Shown: positions 38,217 through 45,896 of the stretch, piece by piece | Position numbering within the stretch: position 1 is the stretch's first letter | Layout of the letters: each line of letters opens with the position of its first letter | Source: Salinisphaera sp. G21_0 | Lineage (GTDB): Bacteria; Pseudomonadota; Gammaproteobacteria; Pseudomonadales; Endozoicomonadaceae | Direction of reading: 5' to 3' | Length of the DNA stretch: 64,000 nucleotides | Assembly (NCBI RefSeq): GCF_017744115.1 | Contig: NZ_JAGHQW010000027.1 | Coordinates: 22,612-86,611, forward strand | Notes under the pieces: model-generated | Database searches by the model: none | Told to the model about the DNA's origin: nothing | What the model saw: the letters and a program-made list of their open reading frames with translations, nothing else | Translations under genes and position numbers: made by a program

Positions 38217-39869
38217 ATGAACAGCCCGAAGTCAGTAACCGGTATTTTTGCCAATACCCATCCCGTGATGAGCAGGGGCTCGGCGATAGTCATTGTCGCC
38301 TTTGTCCTTTTTACGATCATTGCCCCGGCATACGCTAATAGCCTCTATGAAGCCGCCAAGCGCTTTATCGCCACCAGTCTGGCCTGGTATTACGCTATCC
38401 TGATGAGTTTCTTTTTACTCCTGGCCATATACACAGCGTTTAGTCGCTTTGGCCGCATTAAGTTAGGTCACGACAACGACAAACCAGAATACGGCTTCTT
38501 TTCCTGGTTCTCGATGCTGTTTAGTGCGGGTATTGGTATCGGCATCCTGTTCTGGAGTATTGCCGAGCCAATTTACCACTTGCAAAGCAATCCTTTTATT
38601 GCCGAAGGCCAGGCAAAAACCGTGGCAGCCGCACAGATAGCGATGCGCGTCAGTATCTTTCACTGGGGCTTACACGGTTGGGCACTATTTGCGATTACGG
38701 GGATGGCATTAGCTTATTTCACCTACCGCAAAGGCTTGCCATTATCGATCCGTTCTGGCTTGTACCCGACCTTTGGCAACAAAATATACGGCCCGATTGG
38801 TCACATGGCGGACTTGCTGGCGGTTTTCGGTACTGTATTTGGTATCGCCACCTCGTTAGGACTTGGCGCACAGCAGATGAACGCAGGTATTAACTACCTG
38901 TTTGGTATCAATATAAACCCGGCCAACCAAGTGATCATTATTGCGATCATTACAGGATTGGCAACGCTCTCAACGTTAAGAGGCCTGGACAAAGGCCTGA
39001 AAAAAGTCAGCGAATTAAACATGCGCCTTACCGCATTAATGCTGACCTTCTTTATTGTTCTGGGGCCAACTGCTTATTTACTGGGAGCCTTTGCCACTAA
39101 CCTGGGTGATTACATGACCCATGCCGTCGGGCTCGGTTTTTGGGTTGATCCGGATCCCAAAAGTCAATGGCAGAGTTGCTGGACCCTGTTTTATTGGGGC
39201 TGGTGGATCGCCTGGGCACCCTTCGTCGGCATTTTTATTGCCCGTATCTCTAAAGGCCGTACCGTCAAAGAGTTTATTCTGGGAGTCTTGATCGCACCAA
39301 CGTTACTGGCAACCTTTTGGATCACCGCGTTTGGTAATACGGCTATTTTTATTGAACTCTTTGGTTCTGGCGGGGTCACAGAGGCCATTAATAAAGATAT
39401 TACAACGGCTTTATTTGTCACCATGGAGTTAATGGACCTGGGTACGGTTGTTGTTGGAATCGGTGCCATTATCTGCACAGTCATGCTAGTGACTTACTTT
39501 ATCACTTCTGCTGACTCGGCAACCCTGGTTATCTGTACGTTAGTGTCTATGGGCAAACAAAAATCACCTCCCAAGTTACGTATGTTCTGGGGCTTACTCA
39601 TTGGTGCGGTTGCCGGTGTGTTATTAATTGCCGGTGGCTTAAAAGCGTTACAAACCGCCTCTATTGTTGCGGCACTGCCCTATTCTATTGTTCTGGCGCT
39701 TACTACCTGGGGCTTGTATAAGGCTTTTCGCGAGGAACCCAATATTGACATGCCATACTCAGTCACCCCCGGTGATACTCCACTGCCACCGGAATACGGT
39801 CAAGGCTATGCGCTCAAGCGCAGTAAGCAGGAAACAGCGGAGTGCCTGGCGACTAATCAAAATGTTTAG
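38217..39869 (+). CDS. dddT: BCCT-family transporter DddT (DMSP/betaine uptake)
   Basis: A 550-residue membrane protein with twelve predicted spans and the BCCT signature GWWIAWAPFVGIFIARISKG, plus GFFSWFSMLFSAGIGIGILFW and FHWGLHGWALFAITGMALAY. BCCT carriers import quaternary ammonium and sulfonium solutes (glycine betaine, carnitine, choline, DMSP) with sodium or protons. Its place beside dddB and dddC makes DMSP the likely substrate, as for DddT of Marinomonas and Halomonas. The C-terminal tail is short, so osmosensing like BetP is unlikely. Start ATG 38217 is preceded by GGAG. Confidence 0.9.
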   Translation: MNSPKSVTGIFANTHPVMSRGSAIVIVAFVLFTIIAPAYANSLYEAAKRFIATSLAWYYAILMSFFLLLAIYTAFSRFGRIKLGHDNDKPEYGFFSWFSMLFSAGIGIGILFWSIAEPIYHLQSNPFIAEGQAKTVAAAQIAMRVSIFHWGLHGWALFAITGMALAYFTYRKGLPLSIRSGLYPTFGNKIYGPIGHMADLLAVFGTVFGIATSLGLGAQQMNAGINYLFGININPANQVIIIAIITGLATLSTLRGLDKGLKKVSELNMRLTALMLTFFIVLGPTAYLLGAFATNLGDYMTHAVGLGFWVDPDPKSQWQSCWTLFYWGWWIAWAPFVGIFIARISKGRTVKEFILGVLIAPTLLATFWITAFGNTAIFIELFGSGGVTEAINKDITTALFVTMELMDLGTVVVGIGAIICTVMLVTYFITSADSATLVICTLVSMGKQKSPPKLRMFWGLLIGAVAGVLLIAGGLKALQTASIVAALPYSIVLALTTWGLYKAFREEPNIDMPYSVTPGDTPLPPEYGQGYALKRSKQETAECLATNQNV

Positions 39870-39889
39870 TGCAGAAAAGCACCAATACC

Positions 39890-39951
39890 CGTTCATCCTG
39901 AGCGGAGTCGAAGGATGGGAGCACTGCACTTCGACTCCGCTTGTGTGAACG
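39890..39951. repeat. Imperfect palindrome between dddT and dddB
   Basis: Positions 39890-39913 and 39929-39951 are inverted copies (AGCGGAGTCGAAG against CTTCGACTCCGCT, outer CGTTCA/TGAACG). The core CTCCGCTCAGGA-GAACGG is shared with the 52-bp repeats at 9222 and 51955, so this seems a member of the same REP-like family. Confidence 0.65.
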
Positions 39952-40008
39952 GCATGGATATCAACGCTTGCCAGTGAATAGACTGTCCTAACGAATAAGG
40001 AAAACCAC

Positions 40009-41169
40009 ATGTCTTCACAGATCATTCTTCCGCGTATTCTGCAAGTTGGTGAACATGCGAGTTTGGCAGTCGCTGATATTTTAACCAGTATGGGCTGCTC
40101 CCGCGCCCTGATTGTCACTGATAACATGATGGTTAAATTAGGCTATGTCGCTAACATCACAAAAGTACTGGAACAGCAACATATAACGTTTGATGTTTTC
40201 TCAGACACCGTGCCCGAGCCAACCGTTGCCTCCATTCAAGCCGGGGTGGAAATGGCCAGGGCAGGTGATTATGACGGCATAATTGCTTTAGGTGGTGGTA
40301 GTTCTATCGATAGCGCCAAAGCCATTGCAATGCTCGCTCAATACGGCGGTGACATGAAAGATTACCGTTTCCCGCGTATTGTCAACGAACCCGGCTTACC
40401 CCTTATCGCGATTCCAACTACTGCCGGTACCGGCTCAGAAGCAACCCGTGTCACCATTATTACTGACGAAACCAGCGACGAAAAAATGCTCTGTATTGGT
40501 ACCGGCTTTATGCCTGTTGCCGCGCTCGTTGACTACACGCTGACCATCAGTGTACCAGCCCGAACCACCGCAGATACCGGTATTGATGCCCTGACCCACG
40601 CCATTGAAGCTTACGTCAGTAGAAAAGCCAATGCTTACAGCGATACGCAAGCCATTGCCGCCATGAAACTCATTGCGCCAAACCTGCGCAAGGTTTACCA
40701 CAATGGCGAAGATCAACAGGCCCGGGAACAAATGATGTTGGGTTCGACCCTGGCGGGTGTTGCTTTCTCTAACGCATCGGTTGCCCTGGTACACGGTATG
40801 AGCCGCCCTATTGGCGCTTTTTTCCACGTACCGCACGGTTTATCGAATGCCATGTTATTACCGGATGTCACGGAATATTCTATTCCTGCTGCCCCCGGGC
40901 GCTACGCGGATTGTGCCCGGGCTATGGGCATCGCTGCTCACCGGGCCAGTGACCGGCAAGCCAATGAAAAATTATTAACTGAACTCAAAGCCCTCAACGA
41001 AGAGTTATCCGTACCAACGCCAGCGCAATTCGGTATCGATAAAAATGAATTTTTCTCCGTTTGCCAGACTATGGCGGAACAAGCCCTGGCCTCAGGCTCA
41101 CCAGGCAATAACCCAAGAGTACCAAGTACTGAAGAACTCGTGAGCATGTATCAGGCACTATGGGATTAG
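40009..41169 (+). CDS. dddB: Iron-containing alcohol dehydrogenase DddB
   Basis: A 386-residue group III (iron) alcohol dehydrogenase. The nucleotide-binding GGGSSIDSAKAIAML, the stretch IPTTAGTGSEATR, the metal-binding DALTHAIEAYVS and the histidine ALVHGMSRPIGAFFHVPHG are all present. In ddd clusters DddB oxidises 3-hydroxypropionate (or its CoA form) to malonate semialdehyde. It lies 140 bases after dddT, with a palindrome in between, and 70 bases before dddC. Substrate is inferred from context; the fold alone would allow other short alcohols. Confidence 0.9.
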   Translation: MSSQIILPRILQVGEHASLAVADILTSMGCSRALIVTDNMMVKLGYVANITKVLEQQHITFDVFSDTVPEPTVASIQAGVEMARAGDYDGIIALGGGSSIDSAKAIAMLAQYGGDMKDYRFPRIVNEPGLPLIAIPTTAGTGSEATRVTIITDETSDEKMLCIGTGFMPVAALVDYTLTISVPARTTADTGIDALTHAIEAYVSRKANAYSDTQAIAAMKLIAPNLRKVYHNGEDQQAREQMMLGSTLAGVAFSNASVALVHGMSRPIGAFFHVPHGLSNAMLLPDVTEYSIPAAPGRYADCARAMGIAAHRASDRQANEKLLTELKALNEELSVPTPAQFGIDKNEFFSVCQTMAEQALASGSPGNNPRVPSTEELVSMYQALWD

Positions 41170-41238
41170 CACAATGCTCAAGCACTCATGAATCAACTGA
41201 GCCTGAGTGCTAAAAATATCAGCCCCGGGAGGACATCA

Positions 41239-42735
41239 ATGAATACCATTGGTCATTTTATCAACGGTGAAATGGTCCACGATACTGAACGCACTCAAGC
41301 AGTGTATAACCCCGCAACAGGCCAGGCAGAAAAACAAGTCGCACTGGCTTCTGTTGCTACCGTTGAAGAAGCGATCACCAGGGCTGAAGCCGCTTATCCA
41401 GCATGGCGCAATACACCAACAATAAAGCGTGCCCGCGTCATGTTTAAGTTCAAAGAATTACTTGAACAAAACACCGAAAAAATTTACCAACTTATTGGAC
41501 AGGAGCACGGCAAAATTTCACACGACGCTGCGGGTGAATTACAACGCGGTATTGAAAATGTCGAATACGCCTGTGGCATCCCTGAATTATTAAAAGGTGA
41601 ACACAGCAAAAACGTTGGCCCGAATATCGACTCCTGGAGTGAATTTCAACCACTGGGCGTTGTTGCTGGCATCACCCCGTTTAACTTCCCGGTTATGGTG
41701 CCGCTGTGGATGTTCCCGATAGCCATTGCCTGTGGTAACTGCTTTGTTCTAAAGCCGTCTGAGCGTGATCCCGGTGCCCCCCTGTTTATCGCTGAACTAT
41801 TACAGCAAGCGGGATTACCTGACGGCGTTCTGAATGTGGTTAACGGGGATAAAGTTGCGGTAGACACTTTACTTAACGACGAGCGTATTAAAGCGGTCAG
41901 TTTTGTTGGCTCAACACCCATTGCCGAATACATCTACCAAACAGCGACTAAAAATGGCAAGCGATGCCAGGCGCTTGGCGCTGCTAAAAACCACGCCATT
42001 ATTATGCCAGATGCCGATATGGATAACGCAGTAAACCAACTGCTTGGTGCCGCCTTTGGCTCCTCTGGCCAGCGTTGTATGGCGCTATCCGTGGCAGTGG
42101 CGGTTGGTGATCAGGCTGCTGATGAATTAGTGGCAAAAATGGCTGAGGCAATGAAAGGCCTGAAAGTTGGTGCCTGCACCGATAGCAGCAACGACTTTGG
42201 TCCGGTTATTACCGGTGCTCATCGTGACAAGGTGGTCAGCTACATCAATCATGCCGAAAGCCAGGGGGCAAGCATCGTCGTTGATGGCCGCACCCCGAAC
42301 GTCGATGGCTACCCCGATGGCTTCTTTGTTGGCGGCACCCTGATAGACCGGGTAACACCAGACATGACCAGCTACCAGGAAGAAATCTTTGGCCCTGTAC
42401 TGCAAGTCGTCCGTGTTAACACGATGCAAGAAGCGATGGACTTAATCGATGCTCACGAATACGGCAACGGTACTTGTATTTTTACCCGCGACGGCGAAGC
42501 AGCCCGTTACTTTTCTGATCACATCCAGGTGGGCATGGTCGGTATCAACATACCGCTACCAGTACCCGTTGCTTACCACAGCTTTGGTGGCTGGAAGCGC
42601 TCGCTGTTTGGTGACTTGCACGCTTACGGCCCTGACTCCGTGCGTTTTTACACCAGACGCAAAACCATTACTCAACGCTGGCCTTCTGCCGGTATCCGCG
42701 AAGGTGCTCAATTTTCGATGCCGATAATGAAATAA
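41239..42735 (+). CDS. dddC: Methylmalonate/malonate-semialdehyde dehydrogenase (CoA-acylating), DddC
   Basis: A 498-residue aldehyde dehydrogenase of the MmsA type from ATG 41239, which follows GGGAGGA; the frame is open from 41188 but has no ribosome site there. The catalytic cysteine lies in GSSGQRCMALS, the NAD fold in SFVGSTPIAEYIY, and GVVAGITPFNFPVMVPLWM is characteristic of MMSDH. It converts malonate semialdehyde with CoA and NAD to acetyl-CoA and CO2, finishing DMSP carbon use. The usual glutamate of other ALDHs is absent, as expected for CoA-acylating members. Last gene of dddTBC. Confidence 0.93.
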   Translation: MNTIGHFINGEMVHDTERTQAVYNPATGQAEKQVALASVATVEEAITRAEAAYPAWRNTPTIKRARVMFKFKELLEQNTEKIYQLIGQEHGKISHDAAGELQRGIENVEYACGIPELLKGEHSKNVGPNIDSWSEFQPLGVVAGITPFNFPVMVPLWMFPIAIACGNCFVLKPSERDPGAPLFIAELLQQAGLPDGVLNVVNGDKVAVDTLLNDERIKAVSFVGSTPIAEYIYQTATKNGKRCQALGAAKNHAIIMPDADMDNAVNQLLGAAFGSSGQRCMALSVAVAVGDQAADELVAKMAEAMKGLKVGACTDSSNDFGPVITGAHRDKVVSYINHAESQGASIVVDGRTPNVDGYPDGFFVGGTLIDRVTPDMTSYQEEIFGPVLQVVRVNTMQEAMDLIDAHEYGNGTCIFTRDGEAARYFSDHIQVGMVGINIPLPVPVAYHSFGGWKRSLFGDLHAYGPDSVRFYTRRKTITQRWPSAGIREGAQFSMPIMK

Positions 42736-42746
42736 AAGCTCAGTAA

Positions 42747-42814
42747 AAAAACTGTCCACAAACAGCTACCCCTTCTTGGGGTAGACGGTGGCGGTACTTC
42801 ATGCCGGGCACATA
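42747..42814 (+). pseudogene. Fragment of a glucosamine-kinase gene 5' end
   Basis: In one frame this reads QLPLLGVDGGGTSCRAHI, matching RKQPLLLGVDGGGTSCRARI of the intact kinase gene at 51009; the DNA similarity covers about 70 bases (51046-51115). It stops matching immediately after, and no rest of the gene is present. It begins about a dozen bases after the dddC stop, so it marks a recombination junction at the end of the ddd cluster. Confidence 0.7.
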
Positions 42815-43394
42815 TTGTTCTCTATCGGTGGCTGATGAGCCAGTACGATCAGATCCTGCAGATAGCGAGAGTCCGGGCAAGCTCCCGGAAGCGACACTGA
42901 CGGACATGCGTGCACCCGCAACGTCTTTGATGCCTTCCGAAAAGGCGACCAGAGCAACGACAGGACGAAAGCTGTTTATGCCAAGGGAAGGGCGCTTCAG
43001 CGACAGCGATTTTATGGTTCAAAGATTTGTCCGGGAAATTAATACCCACCGGAACAAAAGTGATCTTGCCAACGAGAAGTCGTGTATAGAACAGTGGCTG
43101 AATCAGGACCGGGTCTACGGGCGTATTTGCGAAGATGCAGCCTGGTTCTATCTACGTCAGTGTATTTTTCCCATGCAGATGGACGCGGTCATCCTGGCTG
43201 GCGACAACCTGAATGCCGACAAGGATTCAAACAGGCAAATGCTGCACTTTGCCCTGGATTGGGTATCCCGGGCCATGGCCTGTTACCTGGCACAGCCCAG
43301 GAACGAAGCTAAGAATGGACTTATTTGTTGTGGCTGCCATCCTGAGCTTTACACTGATAATAATCCATCAACGTGCCGAGCATTTCTCCCTTGA
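42801..43394 (+). CDS. Hypothetical protein, up to 197 aa
   Basis: The frame opens inside the kinase fragment in another frame, so the first 20 or so residues are probably not native; ATG 42906 (MRAPATSLMPSEK) is a possible true start, with GGAAG some 12 bases upstream. The middle (residues about 60-150: FMVQRFVREINTHRNKSD, WLNQDRVYGRICEDAAWFYL) looks like a folded, helical domain. The C-terminus is cysteine-rich (LICCGCHPELY). No family is recognised. The 3' end overlaps the convergent 62-aa gene by 74 bases, so one of the two may not be expressed. Confidence 0.4.
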   Translation: MPGTYCSLSVADEPVRSDPADSESPGKLPEATLTDMRAPATSLMPSEKATRATTGRKLFMPREGRFSDSDFMVQRFVREINTHRNKSDLANEKSCIEQWLNQDRVYGRICEDAAWFYLRQCIFPMQMDAVILAGDNLNADKDSNRQMLHFALDWVSRAMACYLAQPRNEAKNGLICCGCHPELYTDNNPSTCRAFLP

Positions 43395-43509
43395 CATAAC
43401 ATGGCTTGCTGGGCATGCCGTTGCTTCCAGCATTGGTATTGGCGGTACCATTAGCATTAGCCAGAGAGATAAAACCGAAGGCCATAATGGCGGTTACTAT
43501 TTTTTTCAT
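43321..43509 (-). CDS. Small secreted protein, 62 aa
   Basis: From ATG 43509 the product starts MKKIVTAIMAFGFISLANA, a clean Sec signal peptide with cleavage after ANA. The 43-residue mature peptide is rich in Asn, Gly and Lys and has two cysteines (KPCYVKGEML and YYQCKAQDG) that could form a disulfide. The ribosome site AGAGGATT lies six bases before the ATG and strongly supports it. The frame extends upstream without support. No family is recognised. It is convergent with and overlaps the 197-aa frame. Confidence 0.65.
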   Translation of the reverse strand: MKKIVTAIMAFGFISLANANGTANTNAGSNGMPSKPCYVKGEMLGTLMDYYQCKAQDGSHNK

Positions 43510-43575
43510 TGCAATCCTCTGTGTAACGATTAGCGGAAACAGGTTTATCGACACAGCAAAGAAATAGTAAATACC

Positions 43576-43599
43576 TGTTCTGGTGCCCACGGCACTGCG
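43576..43599. repeat. 24-bp dispersed repeat, copy 2
   Basis: Matches 33504-33527 at 22 of 24 bases. Contains the palindrome GTGCCCACGGCAC. It lies upstream of the small secreted-protein gene and just downstream of the porin terminator. Confidence 0.55.
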
Positions 43600-43643
43600 A
43601 GGGTTTGGTGGACCAGGTCAAGGGGCATAACTTTCTTCAGGGC

Positions 43644-43670
43644 AAAAAAAACGGGCTGATAAAGCCCGGA
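43644..43670 (-). terminator. Rho-independent terminator after the porin gene
   Basis: On the minus strand CGGGCT/AGCCCG (43668-43663, 43657-43652) with a short loop is followed by eight T residues. It lies about 95 bases past the porin stop. Confidence 0.85.
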
Positions 43671-43765
43671 AAAATGCACAGAACAACAATTACAGGAAGG
43701 TCTCACTCATTACAGGTTAAAAAATCAAGCTCCGGCTCCATCAGGGAAGAGCCGGATAGTTTGGA

Positions 43766-44878
43766 TTAGAACCAGTATTCAACACCAACAGATGCTTCTT
43801 TGAAGCTATCAGTTTTCCAGCGACCATCGAAGGTTTTGCCTGCATCCAAATCACGATAACGGGCATAAACAACCGCATTGGAATCAATCTTATACATCAG
43901 CTGAGTTGACCAAACATCGTCACTGGTATTCTGCTGCTTAACTCCGTCAACTTTGAGATCCTCATTCCCGGCATAGGCCACTTTAGCCTGCCATTTATGG
44001 TCAGCACCAAAGTTATACATCAAGCCAACAGAGTAGGAGTTCTGTTCTTCGTCAACGCCAACATTGTTGTCAGCTTCAGCCATTCGATACTGGGCAAAAT
44101 AACCAACTGGCCCATGACCACCCTGAACACCCACTAAATAAGTTGTATTATCCCAGAAAGTTGTTGCAGTAGTCCCATCTTGAGTGTCGTAGTTCATCTC
44201 ATAAGCCAGATCGAACTGCACCCAGTTACCTTCACCATATTTATAGTTCTGGTGGGCAGCTGCACCATGGTAATAGTTGCTGCCTGCTTCTGTACTTCCA
44301 GTGCTTCCGGCACGATCCTGTCCGGCACCGGCTGCGATATCAAGAGTAAAGCCTGTCCACAGCTCCTTAGAGTCCCAGCGAACAGTATCTGACTGACGGT
44401 CATTGAAATTATTACCACCAATAATGCCACCCCAGTCATAAATATCGCCAAGACCCGGGTTGGAAGCAGGCCAGTCTACAACTTCATACAGAGGAGTCAG
44501 TACACGACCGGCACGAATCAGACCAAACTCAGTGCTGTCAAAACCGACAAAGGTATCACGCTTGCCCAGGTAGCCTTCGCCGCCATTTTCACCTGCAAAA
44601 GACTCATCAACATAGCCACTCTCAATCTGCCAGATGAATTTGGTGTGAGATGGCAGGCCGTCAAATTTTGCATAACCCCGGAAGCCAATTCGGCTCTCGT
44701 TATTTACTTGAATGCCATCATTGGCCTTTGCAGTTTCATAGTCACGATGAGCAACCTGAACAGAAAGAACACCGTATACATCGTAACCATATTTGTCTTC
44801 GCTGTGGTCATCAGCAACCGCAGCAGTGGAAGCCAGTGCAGCCAGTACAGAACTTGCAATGATTGATTTCTTGAACAT
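43766..44878 (-). CDS. Outer-membrane general porin (OmpC/Porin_4 type), probably for chitooligosaccharide entry
   Basis: A 370-residue trimeric-porin-type barrel. The signal peptide MFKKSIIASSVLAALASTAA ends at AVA before DDHSEDKYGYDVYGVLSVQ. The barrel has typical porin strands (SRIGFRGYAKFDG, YLGKRDTFVGFDSTEFGLIRAGR) and ends in ASVGVEYWF with terminal phenylalanine. It is transcribed away from the chitobiose PTS genes, and its upstream region carries the same paired operator as that operon, which suggests it admits chitin disaccharides. The family itself is not substrate-specific, so this role is inference. Confidence 0.85.
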   Translation of the reverse strand: MFKKSIIASSVLAALASTAAVADDHSEDKYGYDVYGVLSVQVAHRDYETAKANDGIQVNNESRIGFRGYAKFDGLPSHTKFIWQIESGYVDESFAGENGGEGYLGKRDTFVGFDSTEFGLIRAGRVLTPLYEVVDWPASNPGLGDIYDWGGIIGGNNFNDRQSDTVRWDSKELWTGFTLDIAAGAGQDRAGSTGSTEAGSNYYHGAAAHQNYKYGEGNWVQFDLAYEMNYDTQDGTTATTFWDNTTYLVGVQGGHGPVGYFAQYRMAEADNNVGVDEEQNSYSVGLMYNFGADHKWQAKVAYAGNEDLKVDGVKQQNTSDDVWSTQLMYKIDSNAVVYARYRDLDAGKTFDGRWKTDSFKEASVGVEYWF

Positions 44879-45066
44879 CGTCGTTAATCCCCATTAACTC
44901 CTGGTGTGTTTTCTGTTTTTTTAGAAAGACAGCACTTTCTGTTTATGTTGACTGCAGAGAAGTCAGGAATCCCTTTTCCCTGCCCGTTTCTCTCGAATGA
45001 TTGTTGTTGCTAAAGAAACGGTGCCTTTGTAAACGCTGGTCAGTTTATCTTTTCGCAAAAAAAATG

Positions 45067-45090
45067 TAACCGGTTTCCGCAACCGGTTTC
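45067..45090 (-). promoter_or_regulatory. Paired LacI/AscG-type operator upstream of the porin
   Basis: On the minus strand the site reads GAAACCGGTT-GCG-GAAACCGGTT. Each box is close to the palindrome TGAAACCGGTTTCA, which I recall as the E. coli AscG operator. It starts about 190 bases upstream of the porin ATG. A matching pair lies at 45338-45360. Confidence 0.6.
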
Positions 45091-45337
45091 AATCTTTTCT
45101 TCACATTTTTGTCATAAATCAAATTTTCATCACTTTTCACATCCCACTAAAAAAACACAAAACAAAAAATTGATTTGCATCATGAAAACCGACAGTTAAA
45201 CCCCTATCGCTTGTCAACATAGTTGTTTCTTCTGGCCAGGGAATATTCCATCCGGGCAAAAAAACGACCGGCAGACGCTGAAATACCAATGGCTTCAGGC
45301 ATTTACAGCACTCCAGCCATTACTGGAAAACCGCAAT

Positions 45338-45360
45338 GAAACCGGTTACAGAAACCGATT
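45338..45360 (+). promoter_or_regulatory. Paired LacI/AscG-type operator upstream of the chitobiose PTS operon
   Basis: Reads GAAACCGGTT-ACA-GAAACCGATT, the same two-box layout and 13-base step as the porin site, in the orientation facing chbB, about 173 bases before its ATG. The LacI-family gene at 47745 is the natural candidate to bind it. Confidence 0.6.
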
Positions 45361-45532
45361 GCACTGTGATTTCTTCTGTGATTTCATTGTCAACGTAATA
45401 AAAACTTCCATATACGGTTTCCCGTTCAGTTCCTGGTCACTTCGACCAGGCTCTTCACAAGAGCAGACGGAAATACCTGTACTGGACCAACGAAACTGAC
45501 TTGTCTTGGAATTGAATAGCGGAGTCAATGTG

Positions 45533-45847
45533 ATGAAAAAGATTTTTCTATGCTGCAGCGCAGGAATGTCAACCAGCATGCTGGTTAAGAAAATGGAACA
45601 GGCCGCTGCTGACCGTGGCCTTGAAGTCAAAATCGATGCCGTTGGCATGGCCAACTTTGAAGAAGCTATTGAGTCTTACGACGTATGCCTTCTTGGCCCA
45701 CAGATCAAATTCAAACTGGCCGATTTCCAGGCTCATGCGGCAAAACTGAACAAGCGCGTAGAAGCTATTGACCCAATGGCCTACGGCATGATGAAAGGTG
45801 AACAGGTTCTCGATCAGGCGCTTGCCCTGCTGGAAGAAACTGCATAA
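45533..45847 (+). CDS. chbB: PTS system, N,N'-diacetylchitobiose-specific IIB component
   Basis: A 104-residue lactose/cellobiose-family IIB protein. The phosphorylated cysteine lies in FLCCSAGMSTSMLVKKM, a textbook IIB P-loop. It accepts phosphate from IIA and passes it to sugar entering through IIC. ATG 45533 follows GGAGT; the frame is open for nine codons upstream without support. It is the first gene of chbB-chbC-chbA-lacI-chbF-chbG-gspK. Cellobiose specificity is possible from family alone; the deacetylase and kinase genes downstream favour chitobiose. Confidence 0.93.
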   Translation: MKKIFLCCSAGMSTSMLVKKMEQAAADRGLEVKIDAVGMANFEEAIESYDVCLLGPQIKFKLADFQAHAAKLNKRVEAIDPMAYGMMKGEQVLDQALALLEETA

Positions 45848-45896
45848 CAAAAAACAACGCAGCAACGATTGCGACTTAAGAGAACGGGGATTAACC

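Larger units (their letters stand above)
44879..45532. promoter_or_regulatory. Divergent control region of porin and chitobiose operon
   Basis: About 650 bases, AT-rich in the middle (45095-45190), with no supported gene. It contains two pairs of AscG-like operator boxes, one set nearer the porin and one nearer the PTS operon, in mirror orientation. A frame at 45346-45654 (minus) is not considered real. Confidence 0.7.

Noticed and set aside
45346..45654. 102-aa minus-strand frame in the porin-PTS control region
   Set aside because: Overlaps the operator pair and the 5' end of chbB on the other strand; no ribosome site or family.
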